64,000 nt of DNA from NCBI RefSeq assembly GCF_000373645.1, contig NZ_KB892011.1:82869-146868 (forward strand), read 5' to 3'. The notes below the pieces were generated by a model. It saw only the letters and a program-made list of their open reading frames with translations, was not told where the DNA came from and made no database searches. The number at the start of each line of letters is the position of its first letter. The first letter of the stretch is position 1. The DNA is from Streptomyces sp. ATexAB-D23. Its GTDB lineage: Bacteria > Actinomycetota > Actinomycetes > Streptomycetales > Streptomycetaceae. The translations under genes were made by a program, and so were the position numbers. Shown here in pieces: positions 52,822 through 61,804 of the stretch.

Positions 52822-54005
52822 CCGCCCCCGACGCCGGCGAACTGCGCCGCCTCACCCGCGAACTGCTCGCCGCACACCCCCCGGCCACCACCGGCCGCAC
52901 CGACTTCCTCAAGGCACGCTTCGACGCCGGACTCGCCTGGGTGCATTACCCGGTGGGGCTCGGTGGCCTGGACGCCCCGCGCTCCCTCCAGCCCGTCGTG
53001 GACGCCGAACTCGCCGCCGCGAACGCCCCGGACAACGATCCCCGCCGCATCGGCATCGGCCTCGGCATGGCCGCCCCCACCATCCTCGGCTTCGGCACCG
53101 ACGAGCAGAAGCGGCGCTTCCTCAAGCCCCTGTGGGCCGGCGAGGAGGTGTGGTGCCAGCTCTTCAGCGAACCGGGCGCCGGCTCCGACCTGGCCGCCCT
53201 CGGTACGCGCGCGGTGCGCGACGGCGAGAGCTGGGTGGTCGACGGGCAGAAGGTGTGGACGTCCAGCGCCCACGTGGCGCGCTGGGCGATCCTCATCGCC
53301 CGCACCGACCCGGACGTGCCCAAGCACCGCGGCATCAGCTACTTCATCTGCGACATGACCGACCCCGGCGTCGAGGTCCGGCCACTGCGCCAGATCACCG
53401 GCGAGGCCGAGTTCAACGAGGTCTTCCTCACCGGCGTGCGCATCCCCGACAGCCGCAGGCTCGGCCCCGTCGGCGAGGGCTGGAAGGTCGCGCAGACCAC
53501 CCTCATGAACGAACGCGTCTCCATCGGCGGCTCCCGCATCCCGCGCGAGGGCGGCATGATCGGCCCCGTCGCCAGGACCTGGCGCGAACGCCCCGACCTG
53601 CGCACCCACGACCTGCACCAGCGCCTGCTGACCCTGTGGGTCGAGGCCGAGGTCGCCCGGCTCACCGGCGAACGCCTGCGCCAGCAGCTCGTCGCGGGAC
53701 AGCCCGGCCCCGAGGGCTCCGGAATGAAGCTCGCCTTCGCCCGGCTCAACCAGGAGATCAGCGGCCTCGAAGTGGAACTCCTCGGTGACGAGGGGCTGCT
53801 CTACAGCGACTGGACCATGCGGCGGCCCGAGCTCGTCGACTTCACCGGCCGCGACGCCGGCTACCGCTACCTCCGCTCCAAGGGCAACTCCATCGAGGGC
53901 GGCACGAGCGAGGTACTGCTCAACATCGTCGCCGAACGCGTACTCGGCCTGCCCGCCGAACCGCGCAACGACAAGGACGTCGCCTGGAAGGACCTCTCCC
54001 GATGA
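52818..54005 (+). CDS. acyl-CoA dehydrogenase (catalytic-type subunit)
   Basis: 395 residues. FAD-binding region QLFSEPGAGSDLAAL and VWTSSAHVARWAILIARTD; C-terminal YLRSKGNSIEGGTSEVLLNIVAERVLGLP, where the Glu of IEGGTSE corresponds to the usual catalytic base. ATGA overlap with the oxidoreductase upstream and with a second, smaller ACAD downstream. The pairing is that of heteromeric alpha2beta2 dehydrogenases used for sterol side chains and branched or aromatic acyl-CoAs. Confidence 0.9.
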   Translation: MTAPDAGELRRLTRELLAAHPPATTGRTDFLKARFDAGLAWVHYPVGLGGLDAPRSLQPVVDAELAAANAPDNDPRRIGIGLGMAAPTILGFGTDEQKRRFLKPLWAGEEVWCQLFSEPGAGSDLAALGTRAVRDGESWVVDGQKVWTSSAHVARWAILIARTDPDVPKHRGISYFICDMTDPGVEVRPLRQITGEAEFNEVFLTGVRIPDSRRLGPVGEGWKVAQTTLMNERVSIGGSRIPREGGMIGPVARTWRERPDLRTHDLHQRLLTLWVEAEVARLTGERLRQQLVAGQPGPEGSGMKLAFARLNQEISGLEVELLGDEGLLYSDWTMRRPELVDFTGRDAGYRYLRSKGNSIEGGTSEVLLNIVAERVLGLPAEPRNDKDVAWKDLSR

Positions 54006-55120
54006 GCACACAGACCGAAGTGGGCCAGGCGCCCGACCTCCTCTACTCGGAGGCCGAGGAGGACCTGCGCGCCGCCGTCCGCTCCCTGCTCGCGGACCGG
54101 GCCGACGCACCGTCGGTGATCGCCCGCACCGAGTCCGACACGCCGTACGACCCGCAGCTCTGGAAGGCGCTCGCCACCGGCATCGGCGCCGCCGGGCTCC
54201 TCGTGCCCGAGGAACTGGGCGGCCAGGGCGCCACCCACCGCGAGGCCGCCGTCGTCCTGGAGGAGCTGGGCCGCAGCGTCGCGCCCGTGCCGTACCTGAC
54301 CAGCTCCGTCGTCGCCACCGAGACCCTGCTGGCGCTCGGCGCGCAGGACGGGCCGGCGGCCGGACTCCTCGCCCGACTCGCCGAGGGCCGCAAGGTCGCG
54401 GTGCTCGCCGTCCCGTTCTCCGCCGCGTCCGCGGTCCCCCCGGCCGTGACCGGCTCCCTCGACGCGACGCTCGGCCCGATCGCCGACGCGGCCGCCGCCG
54501 ACGTGCTGCTGGTCCCCACGGCCGACGGCCTGCACGCCGTCGCCACGGACGCGCCCGGCGTACGCGTCGAGCCGCTCGTCCCGCTGGACCTCACCCGCCC
54601 GCTCGCCACCGTCACCCTCACCGGCGCCACCGGAACCCGGCTCGCGGACGCCGGGGCCTCGGCACGCGCCGTGGACCGTGGGCTGCTGGCAGGTGCCGGG
54701 CTGCTCGCATCGGAGCAGCTGGGACTCGCCGAGTGGTGCCTGACCGAAACAGTGCGACACACCCGGGAACGCCACCAGTTCAACCGGCCCGTCGGCTCCT
54801 TCCAGTCGCTCAAGCACCGCATGGCGCAGCTCTGGCTGGAGGTCGTCTCGGCTCGGGCCGCGGCGCGAAACGCCGCCGACGCCCTGGCGAAGGGCAGCCC
54901 CGACACGCCGTTGGCCGTGGCCGTCGCCCAGGCGTACTGCTCGAAGGCCGCCGTCCACGCGGCCGAGGAGTGCGTCCAGCTGCACGGCGGGATCGGGATG
55001 ACCTGGGAGCACCCGGCGCACCTCTACCTGAAGCGGGCCAAGGCCGACGCGACCGCGTACGGCACGGCGGGACGCCACCGGGAGACGGTCGCGGCACTCA
55101 TGGAACTGCCGGCACCGTAA
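54002..55120 (+). CDS. acyl-CoA dehydrogenase (partner subunit)
   Basis: 372 residues. N-terminal ACAD helices (AEEDLRAAVRSLLADRADAPSV), a divergent beta domain, and the C-terminal RHTRERHQFNRPVGSFQSLKHRMAQLWLEV and EECVQLHGGIGMTWEHPAHLYLKRAKAD. The middle beta domain lacks clear FAD-contact motifs found in the upstream subunit, typical of the second member of heteromeric ACADs. ATGA overlap with the first subunit. Acyl substrate unknown. Confidence 0.88.
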   Translation: MSTQTEVGQAPDLLYSEAEEDLRAAVRSLLADRADAPSVIARTESDTPYDPQLWKALATGIGAAGLLVPEELGGQGATHREAAVVLEELGRSVAPVPYLTSSVVATETLLALGAQDGPAAGLLARLAEGRKVAVLAVPFSAASAVPPAVTGSLDATLGPIADAAAADVLLVPTADGLHAVATDAPGVRVEPLVPLDLTRPLATVTLTGATGTRLADAGASARAVDRGLLAGAGLLASEQLGLAEWCLTETVRHTRERHQFNRPVGSFQSLKHRMAQLWLEVVSARAAARNAADALAKGSPDTPLAVAVAQAYCSKAAVHAAEECVQLHGGIGMTWEHPAHLYLKRAKADATAYGTAGRHRETVAALMELPAP

Positions 55121-55315
55121 CGGGCCGCGGGTACGCGGGAGCGGGGGTGCGCGAGGCCGCGCCCCCGCTCCCGGGCGGACCGCCCCTTCCCCGCTTCGCG
55201 CAGGGCGACTCAAGCCCTACCCGTTTGGCGGACACGCCAGTGCGCGGGGCCGCTCCCCGGCTGGGCCACACTTGCGCCGAATGCCGCAAATCGGGTGCGG
55301 CGGAGGAGGTTGGCC

Positions 55316-55510
55316 ATGGCTATTTCGATCTCAGTGGTTCTGCTTCTGCTGATTCTCGCGGTGCTCTTCCTCCGCAACGGCGGACTGAAGATCTCGCACG
55401 CGCTGGTCTGCGGGCTGCTCGGCTTCTTCCTGGCGGGCACGAGCATGGCGCCCACCATCCAGGACGGCATCATGGCCACCGCCGACGTGGTCAGCAGCAT
55501 CAGGCCCTGA
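55316..55510 (+). CDS. small two-helix membrane protein
   Basis: 64 residues: MAISISVVLLLLILAVLFLR, then GGLKISHALVCGLLGFFLAGTSMAPTI and a short polar tail. Strong ribosome site GGAGGAGG before the ATG at 55316. It resembles small proteins encoded near transfer genes of Streptomyces plasmids and integrative elements, judged from memory of their SHALVC-FGFYLA-S-MAPTI pattern, but no other element genes are here. Stands alone with a strong palindromic terminator after it. Confidence 0.7.
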   Translation: MAISISVVLLLLILAVLFLRNGGLKISHALVCGLLGFFLAGTSMAPTIQDGIMATADVVSSIRP

Positions 55511-55536
55511 CCGCTCGCGCGCACCATCGCCCGGCG

Positions 55537-55564
55537 GCCGGGCCCGTACGCGTACGGGCCCGGC
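55537..55564. terminator. palindromic bidirectional terminator
   Basis: A perfect 28-bp palindrome whose left half is GCCGGGCCCGTACG, between convergent small genes. Confidence 0.75.
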
Positions 55565-55881
55565 TACTCGGCGGTGGCTTCGTCCGCGGCCTGCTCGGGG
55601 GTGGTCCGCAGCGCGGGAACCGTCGCCGCCGACCCCTCCCGCACCGCCTCCACGGCTGCCGCGTGCAGGGCGCGGCTCGCTTCCTCCGACGGACAGGGCA
55701 CGGGGCTGCCCGCCATGGTGAACCAGTCGGCCGCGTCGGTGTACTGCACCGTTATCTGCGCCGTGCCCTCGGCCCATGTGGTGTGAATCGTCAGGTCACC
55801 GGACAGCGGCCCCACCTCCTCGGTGAGCACGCCGCCGTGCCCCGAATAGACTCCGCGTGTTGTCCAGGACGCCCAGGTCAT
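55564..55881 (-). CDS. hypothetical protein
   Basis: About 105 residues if started at the ATG at 55881 (MTWASWTTRGVYSGHGGVLTEEVGPL). No recognised domain; soluble, acidic C-terminal half (REGSAATVPALRTTPEQAADEATAE). Contains DLTIHTTWAEGTAQITVQYTDAADWFTMAG, which reads like a beta-hairpin segment. Codon use is normal for the genome. The upstream frame to 56130 has poorer composition and is not used. The ribosome site is weak. Confidence 0.55.
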   Translation of the reverse strand: MTWASWTTRGVYSGHGGVLTEEVGPLSGDLTIHTTWAEGTAQITVQYTDAADWFTMAGSPVPCPSEEASRALHAAAVEAVREGSAATVPALRTTPEQAADEATAE

Positions 55882-56082
55882 GTATCCAGGCTCGCACCAA
55901 AGCGCCCGGATCGCGACCCGCGTGAACGGGGAATCCTCGGCCGTCCGCCGACGCCGGACACAGCGCGAGGAAAGGCTCCGGACCGGGACGATGAGCAGGT
56001 CGGGGGCCGGATGGCGGTCGAACGGGTGACACAGGCCGCTCATCCCACATGCCGGAGCCGCGAGGCGGTTAGGCATGCGGGC

Positions 56083-56868
56083 ATGACCAATGATCCCCAC
56101 CCCAAGAACACCGGATTCCTCCGCGCCCACCGCCTCCGCGCGGCCGGCGCCGCCTGCGTCCTGCTCGCCGCGGGCCTCCTGACCGGCTGCGGCCAGGACA
56201 GCGGCAGCTCCTCCACGGCCGCCGAGACCTCCGAGGCGGCGCGCGCCGTCCCCGAGGCCACGGGCAGCCCGTCACCCAGCGCGAGCACGAGCGCCTCGCC
56301 CGCGCAGATGACCGAGGACCAGAAGGAACGCAAGGAGCTGATCTCGGCCACCAAGGTCACCTACGACAAGGCCATCACCACGGCCGAGGGCGCCGTCAAG
56401 GACAGCAAGCTCACCGAGCTGGAACTCAAGGGCCCGGGGGACGCGGACGACGACATGTCGGCCAGCCCCTCCCCGACGGGAAGCCCCTCACCGACGGGCA
56501 GCGCCACGCCCGGCGCCGCTCCGCAGTGGGTTGCCGCCGTCGTCGCGAAGGACGGGACGAAGCACACCGTCCGCATCGACGCCGTCTCCGGCAAGGTCGT
56601 CAAGTCCTCCGAGGACACCGATCAGGACGCCGAGGACAAGAGCAAGGCGGCCAAGCGGATCGCCGACGCCAAGCAGACGCCCCAGCAGGCCGCGAAGGCC
56701 GCCACGGACAAGAAGAAGGGCACGGTGACGTCCCTCGACCTGGACGAGAACGACAGCGACGCTCTCGTCTGGAAGGTCGACGTCGTCACCAAGGACTGGA
56801 ACAAGACCACCTTCGACATCGACGCGGACAACGGCTCCATCACGCATGAGGAGACCGACCGCGACTGA
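56083..56868 (+). CDS. PepSY-domain lipoprotein
   Basis: 261 residues. Lipoprotein signal with hydrophobic run and L-T-G-C36. A Ser/Pro/Thr-rich linker follows, then two PepSY-type segments: ELISATKVTYDKAITTAEGAVKDSKLTELEL with VVAKDGTKHTVRIDAVSGKVV, and DAKQTPQQAAKAATDKKKGTVTSLDLD with WKVDVVTKDWNKTTFDIDADNGSI. A repeat SPSPTGSPSPTGS separates parts of the first. PepSY proteins are thought to inhibit extracellular proteases. Anchored outside the membrane. Alone between two hairpins. Confidence 0.87.
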   Translation: MTNDPHPKNTGFLRAHRLRAAGAACVLLAAGLLTGCGQDSGSSSTAAETSEAARAVPEATGSPSPSASTSASPAQMTEDQKERKELISATKVTYDKAITTAEGAVKDSKLTELELKGPGDADDDMSASPSPTGSPSPTGSATPGAAPQWVAAVVAKDGTKHTVRIDAVSGKVVKSSEDTDQDAEDKSKAAKRIADAKQTPQQAAKAATDKKKGTVTSLDLDENDSDALVWKVDVVTKDWNKTTFDIDADNGSITHEETDRD

Positions 56869-56886
56869 CGCGGAGCACGGATGCTG

Positions 56887-56914
56887 TGCCCCCGGCCCGC
56901 AGGGACCGGGGGCA
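56887..56914. terminator. bidirectional terminator
   Basis: TGCCCCCGG (56887-56895) pairs with CCGGGGGCA (56906-56914) between convergent lipoprotein and STAND genes. Confidence 0.7.
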
Positions 56915-56918
56915 TCAC

Positions 56919-59213
56919 CTATTCCCCGGGCGTGACGTCCGGGTCGGTCAGCCCCTTCATCAGCTCGGCGACGAGCTGCCGGTCCCGCAGCTCGTCGGTG
57001 TACGGGCCCGGAGCGGCGGTCTCCTCCCGGGGCACGAACCGTCGCGTGCTCCGGGGCGCGCTGAGCTGTTCCATCAGCTCCTGGACGGCGGCGATGTCCT
57101 TGTCGGCCTCATCGGCCCCGTCCCCGGTGCCGCCCTCGTAGCCCTGCTCGAACAGGAACTCCAGCAGCTGGTCCAGCACGTACACCCGACCGCTGTCGAT
57201 ACCGGAGCGGTCCTGCCCGGCGATCCTGTGAACCTCGCGCAGCGCACACTCCACCAGGGAGTCCAGCAAAGGCCCTCCGAGCGAGCCCATAGGAATCTCT
57301 TCGAGCTCCTGGTGGAGACCGATGGCCCCGTACCAGTCGTCGGCCTCCAGCCGCTCCGCCAGATCGAGCCGGATCCCCCGCGCCACCTCGTCGGCGAGAC
57401 GTTCCGCGTCCTCCTGCGGAATCAGCCGGCTGTGATCCACGGCGCGCACCAGCGCCACGAGGTGCTCGACATGCTCACCGTGCCAGGGGCCGATGCCCGC
57501 CTCCTTCGCCACATACGACGCCAGCGGGGCCGAGTCCAGGAGCTCGGCCACCTCCAGGACCCACTGGAGATGGGACGCCTCGCTCTCCTCCCCGGGGGAG
57601 GGGGACCACTCCACGAACTCCGCCGTCTCCACCACGGCGGCCGCCGTCCGATCGGCATCGGCCCTGAGCTGCGCCAGGATGCCGGCTCCGTCCGGCATAC
57701 CGGCCGCCTCGGTCAGGCTGCGGATCTGCACCGGGTCGACCAGCGCGCCGAGGAGTTCGCGCATCCGCGCCCGGCCGTCGCCGAGGTGGAACCGGAGGTA
57801 GTCCGCGATGGACGGGTTGTGGAAGGACACCCCGTGCGCGTCGACGGCGATCATCGTGCCGTCCAGTACCTGCAACGCCCTGCGGAAGGTCCGGGCACCC
57901 GCCTCCAGGTCCATTTCCCCGCGGTACCACGTCCAGGACTCCTGGAGGGTGTCCGCTGCCACCGTACGGAAGGTGAAGAGGACTTCGAGCAGGTGAACGG
58001 CCTCGTCCGTGAGGTCGTTCTCGACGATCCGCTCCCAGACGCGCCGGGGGTCGTCCAGGTTCTTGAGCACCGCGGCCGCGACGTCCTGCTCCCTGACCGG
58101 GGCGAGCCGCAGGGTCTCCTCGATCAGCCGCGGACTGAAGTTGCGGTGCTGGACGATCGGCTGCCACACGGCCGGGTCGGCGAAGGGGCGTTTGCGCTCG
58201 GCGGGCAGCCGGGCCCGGTGGACGTGGTTGTAGAGGATCCGGCCCCTGACACCGAGGCCCAGATCGGTGAGGTGGACGACGCTGGTCGCCTCGGACACGT
58301 CCGGGGAACCCAGCCGTTCGTGCTTCAGCAGCGCGTGTTCCCGGATGTAGTCACGGGTCGTCATCACCAGGGCCTTGTCCGGGGCTTCCCGGATCGCGCG
58401 GATGATGTCGATGAGGCGGGCGTCCTCGTTCTTGTTGAGCTGGGACTCCAGCGTCGTCCGGCCGAGGAAGTCGTCGTACAGAAAGAGCTGGGGCGTGCCC
58501 TCGCGCCACAGCGTGGTGATCTCCTCGGCGTCCTGGGAGATCTCGTGCACCTCGTACCCGTCGCCCATGAGCCAGGCCGCGAGCATGAGGGCTACCGTCG
58601 TCTTGCCCACGCCCGGAATCCCGGAGATGACACACACCCGCTGCGCGTCGAGGATCGCCCGCGCCCGCTCGAAACCCTCGTGCGGTACGAAGGTCTCCGC
58701 CGCGCGCGGAATGCGCTTGGCCAGCCAGGAGGAACGCAGGTACTTCTCCTGGTTCAGCACCGTCTGCAGTACGGCGGTGCTGCTCAGCCAGAGACGGAAG
58801 TGGCGCCGGACCAGCTCCGGCCTGTTCCGCAGTTCCGCGACGATGTCGTCCAGCCCGTACAGGTCGCCGGTGGTGCGTACATACGGAGTGAAGGCGTCCC
58901 GGATCTTCTCCTTGCCGTCCACGGTCAGACCCACGCTCGTGGCGATGAGATACCGGTCCGGCTCCAGCGCGACGACCTTGCGCAACTCGTCCTTGGCCAG
59001 ACGCTTCGTCAGCGTCGCCTGGGTGCCCCTGAACCAGTGCTTGCACTGGACGACGGTGGTGGTGCCGTCCGCGGCGGTGTGCCGCAGATCGATGCCCCGG
59101 TCCCGGCCGCGCGGGAACAGCTCCAGCGGCACGCCGAGGATCTCGCCGAACAGGTCGCGGCAGACGACCTCGAAGTCGTGGTCCGTCAGACGCCCCAAGT
59201 CAAAAGAGTCCAT
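56919..59213 (-). CDS. Mrr-type nuclease fused to STAND NTPase (candidate antiviral protein)
   Basis: 764 residues. N-terminal restriction-endonuclease domain (about 1-140) with the PD-(D/E)xK core as D42 (RGIDLR) and Q56-x-K58 (VVQCKHW). Then a P-loop ATPase: Walker A in ISGIPGVGKTTVAL (about 197-209), Walker B LFLYDDFLG (D247-D248), arginine-rich TTRDYIREH as possible sensor. A long helical C-terminus (about 420-764) has no assigned fold and an Asp/Glu-rich tail. Nuclease plus STAND ATPase plus helical sensor is the architecture of Avs-type single-gene phage defence. ATG 59213 is chosen over an upstream in-frame start at 59261. No partner gene, methylase or mobile element is adjacent. Confidence 0.8.
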   Translation of the reverse strand: MDSFDLGRLTDHDFEVVCRDLFGEILGVPLELFPRGRDRGIDLRHTAADGTTTVVQCKHWFRGTQATLTKRLAKDELRKVVALEPDRYLIATSVGLTVDGKEKIRDAFTPYVRTTGDLYGLDDIVAELRNRPELVRRHFRLWLSSTAVLQTVLNQEKYLRSSWLAKRIPRAAETFVPHEGFERARAILDAQRVCVISGIPGVGKTTVALMLAAWLMGDGYEVHEISQDAEEITTLWREGTPQLFLYDDFLGRTTLESQLNKNEDARLIDIIRAIREAPDKALVMTTRDYIREHALLKHERLGSPDVSEATSVVHLTDLGLGVRGRILYNHVHRARLPAERKRPFADPAVWQPIVQHRNFSPRLIEETLRLAPVREQDVAAAVLKNLDDPRRVWERIVENDLTDEAVHLLEVLFTFRTVAADTLQESWTWYRGEMDLEAGARTFRRALQVLDGTMIAVDAHGVSFHNPSIADYLRFHLGDGRARMRELLGALVDPVQIRSLTEAAGMPDGAGILAQLRADADRTAAAVVETAEFVEWSPSPGEESEASHLQWVLEVAELLDSAPLASYVAKEAGIGPWHGEHVEHLVALVRAVDHSRLIPQEDAERLADEVARGIRLDLAERLEADDWYGAIGLHQELEEIPMGSLGGPLLDSLVECALREVHRIAGQDRSGIDSGRVYVLDQLLEFLFEQGYEGGTGDGADEADKDIAAVQELMEQLSAPRSTRRFVPREETAAPGPYTDELRDRQLVAELMKGLTDPDVTPGE

Positions 59214-59294
59214 GCCGCCTTCGCCCGATCGCAGTAGTGCCGCCGGTGCCCCATTCTTCACCCGCCGGGGCCAGGCGACACACCTCTGCCCACG

Positions 59295-61217
59295 TCAGAC
59301 GGACCGCACGGGCTCCGGCCGGCCCTCTTCCTCTTCCTCCGCGGGCTCCCGGCCCTCGGGCGAAGCGAACTGTGTGCGGTACAACTCCTCGTAGCGGCCG
59401 CCCGCCGCCAGCAACTCGGTGTGTGACCCGCGCTCGATGACCCGGCCCTCCTCCACGACCAGGATCAGATCGGCGGCCCGCACCGTCGAGAGCCGGTGGG
59501 CGATCACCACGGCGGTGCGCCCCTCCAGCGCCTCGGCCAGGGCCTCCTGCACGACCGCCTCGGACGTGGAGTCCAGGTGCGCGGTCGCCTCGTCCAGGAT
59601 GACCACGCGCTGCCGGGCCAGCAGCAGCCGGGCGATGGTCAGCCGCTGGCGCTCACCGCCGGAGAGCCGGTAGCCGCGTTCGCCGACGACCGTGTCGAGC
59701 CCGTCGGGCAGCGAGGCCACCAGCCCGTCGAGACGGGAGCGCCGCAGCGCGTCCCAGATCTCGTCCTCGGTCGCGCCCGGCCTCGCCAGCAACAGGTTGG
59801 CGCGCACCGATTCGTGGAAGAGGTGCCCGTCCTGGGTGACCATGCCGAGGGTCTCGCGGATCGACTCGGCGGTCAGATCGCGTACGTCCACGCCATTGAG
59901 CCGCACCGCTCCCTCGTCGGTGTCGTACAGCCGGGGCAGCAACTGGGCGATCGTGGACTTGCCGGCACCCGACGAGCCGACCAGGGCGACCATCCGGCCG
60001 GGCTCGGCCCGGAAGGAGACATCGTGCAGCACCCGGGTCCCGCCCCGGGAGTCCAGCGTCGCGACCTCCTCCAGCGAGGCGAGCGAGACCTTGTCGGCGG
60101 ACGGATAGCCGAAGGAGACACCGTCGAACTCCACCGACACCGGCCCCTCGGGCACCCTGCGGGCCTCCGGCTTCTCGGCGATCAGCGGCTTCAGATCCAG
60201 GATCTCGAAGACCCGCTCGAAGCTCACCAGCGCGCTCATCACCTCGACCCGCGCACCGGCCAGCGCCGTCAGCGGGGCGTAGAGCCGGGTCAGCAGCAGC
60301 GCCAGCGTCACGACCGCGCCCGGCTCCAGGCTGCCGCGCAGCGCGTAGTACCCGCCCAGCCCGTAGACGAGCGCCAGCGCCAGCGCGGAGACCAGGGTCA
60401 GCGCCGTGATGAACGTGGACTGCGCCATCGCCGTACGGATGCCGATGTCCCGTACCCGGCCGGCACGCGCGGCGAACTCGGCGGACTCGTCCGCGGGCCG
60501 GCCGAAGAGCTTCACCAGGGTCGCGCCCGGAGCCGAGAAGCGCTCGGTCATCTGCGTGCCCATCGCCGCGTTGTGCGCGGCCGCCTCGCGCTGCATGCGG
60601 GCCATCCGGGAACCCATCTTCCGCGCCGGGACGACGAACACCGGCAGCAGGACGAGCGCGAGCAGCGTGATCTGCCAGGAGATGGTCAGCATCACCGCGA
60701 GCGTCAGCACCAGCGTCACCAGATTGGAGACCACCCCCGAAAGGGTGTTGCTGAACGCCCGCTGCGCCCCGATCACATCGTTGTTGAGCCGGCTCACCAG
60801 CGCCCCGGTCCGGGTCCGGGTGAAGAAGGCGACCGGCATCCGCTGGACGTGGTCGAAGACCGCCGTGCGCAGGTCCAGGATCAGGCCCTCGCCGAGCGTC
60901 GCCGACAGCAGGCGGGTCAGCAGGCCGAGCCCCGCCTCGGCCACGGCGATCACGGCGATCAGCAGGGCGAGACGGACCACCGTCCCGCTCTCCTTGCCCT
61001 GCACGATCGCGTCGACCACCCGGCCCGCGAGCATCGGCGTCGCCACGGCCAGCAGCGCGGTGACCACGCTGAGCAGCAGGAAGCGGTAGAGCGCACGGCG
61101 GCGCGGCCGGGCGAAGGACGCGATCCGGCGCACGGTGGCCCGGGAGAACGGCCTGTGGTCCGCTTGCGCGTTCATCGCGCTGTGCAGCGACGACCAGGCG
61201 GTGACTTCCATACTCAT
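59295..61217 (-). CDS. ABC exporter, fused membrane and ATPase domains
   Basis: 640 residues: six-helix ABC transmembrane domain (about 50-330, FFTRTRTGALVSRLNNDVIGAQRAFSNTL) and ATPase domain with GSSGAGKST, LSGGERQRLTIARLLLARQ and VVILDEATAHLD. Acidic C-terminal tail. Exports lipids, peptides or drugs as a homodimer or with an unlinked partner. ATG 61217 has GGAGG 7 nt upstream. Its promoter has MerR-type geometry, implying induction by a drug-like or redox signal. Confidence 0.9.
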   Translation of the reverse strand: MSMEVTAWSSLHSAMNAQADHRPFSRATVRRIASFARPRRRALYRFLLLSVVTALLAVATPMLAGRVVDAIVQGKESGTVVRLALLIAVIAVAEAGLGLLTRLLSATLGEGLILDLRTAVFDHVQRMPVAFFTRTRTGALVSRLNNDVIGAQRAFSNTLSGVVSNLVTLVLTLAVMLTISWQITLLALVLLPVFVVPARKMGSRMARMQREAAAHNAAMGTQMTERFSAPGATLVKLFGRPADESAEFAARAGRVRDIGIRTAMAQSTFITALTLVSALALALVYGLGGYYALRGSLEPGAVVTLALLLTRLYAPLTALAGARVEVMSALVSFERVFEILDLKPLIAEKPEARRVPEGPVSVEFDGVSFGYPSADKVSLASLEEVATLDSRGGTRVLHDVSFRAEPGRMVALVGSSGAGKSTIAQLLPRLYDTDEGAVRLNGVDVRDLTAESIRETLGMVTQDGHLFHESVRANLLLARPGATEDEIWDALRRSRLDGLVASLPDGLDTVVGERGYRLSGGERQRLTIARLLLARQRVVILDEATAHLDSTSEAVVQEALAEALEGRTAVVIAHRLSTVRAADLILVVEEGRVIERGSHTELLAAGGRYEELYRTQFASPEGREPAEEEEEGRPEPVRSV

Positions 61218-61290
61218 GCGGTGCCTCCGGGGCAGGTCGGGTCGGGTCGGCCCCGGGCCGGCCGGACGGCGGACCCGGGGCACAGGAAGA

Positions 61291-61321
61291 ACGCTAAGAG
61301 CTCAATCGAACTTGAGGTCAA
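61291..61321 (-). promoter_or_regulatory. MerR-type promoter of ABC exporter
   Basis: On the minus strand TTGACC (61316-61321) and TAGCGT (61291-61296) are separated by 19 nt, longer than the usual 17. The spacer and -35 carry the dyad CTCAA/TTGAG (61301-61316). A 19-bp spacer with a centred dyad is diagnostic of MerR-family activation. No merR gene is present here. Confidence 0.7.
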
Positions 61322-61422
61322 CTCTTCCGGTGCCCGGTGCGGAGCATGGCACGGACCTGCGTAGAATCGGCCCCTGTTTCCGGCCGGACCACGGCAGACA
61401 CGACCGATTGAGGCAGTTCGAC

Positions 61423-61584
61423 GTGAGTTTCACAGACAGTTCCGAAGCACCGATCTACGCCGGTCTCGTGGAGGAACACGGGGATGTGCCGGCCGAGGTG
61501 CGGCGGGTGGCTGAGGAGACCATGCGCGAGGCCGACCGGGCCATCGACTTCAGTGATGTACGCAGGTCAGCGGCTTACCGGTAG
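61423..61584 (+). CDS. small hypothetical protein, 53 residues
   Basis: GTG at 61423 with GAGG about 10 nt upstream. Soluble and acidic: MSFTDSSEAPIYAGLVEEHG, then DVPAEVRRVAEETMREADRA and IDFSDVRRSAAYR. Mostly helical by composition. Third-position G/C is normal for the genome, and the frame lies in the gap between divergent exporter and phosphatase genes. No function recognised. Confidence 0.6.
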   Translation: MSFTDSSEAPIYAGLVEEHGDVPAEVRRVAEETMREADRAIDFSDVRRSAAYR

Positions 61585-61804
61585 CCCCTGAACCCTTCCC
61601 GTCCGGCCCCGTCCGAGCCCTGTCGATCCGGCGTTCCACCCGCCTGCGGCCCGTGAGGACGGGCCGCCCCCGGCTCCCGCCGGCCGCCCCGTACGGCACA
61701 CCTTCGCGGCGGCCGGCCGGGGATGTCTCGTACTGCGGACCCGGCTCTCCCGTCGGAGCATGGAACGAACAGTCGGCGACGACATCGGGACGAAGGGAAG
61801 CCGG

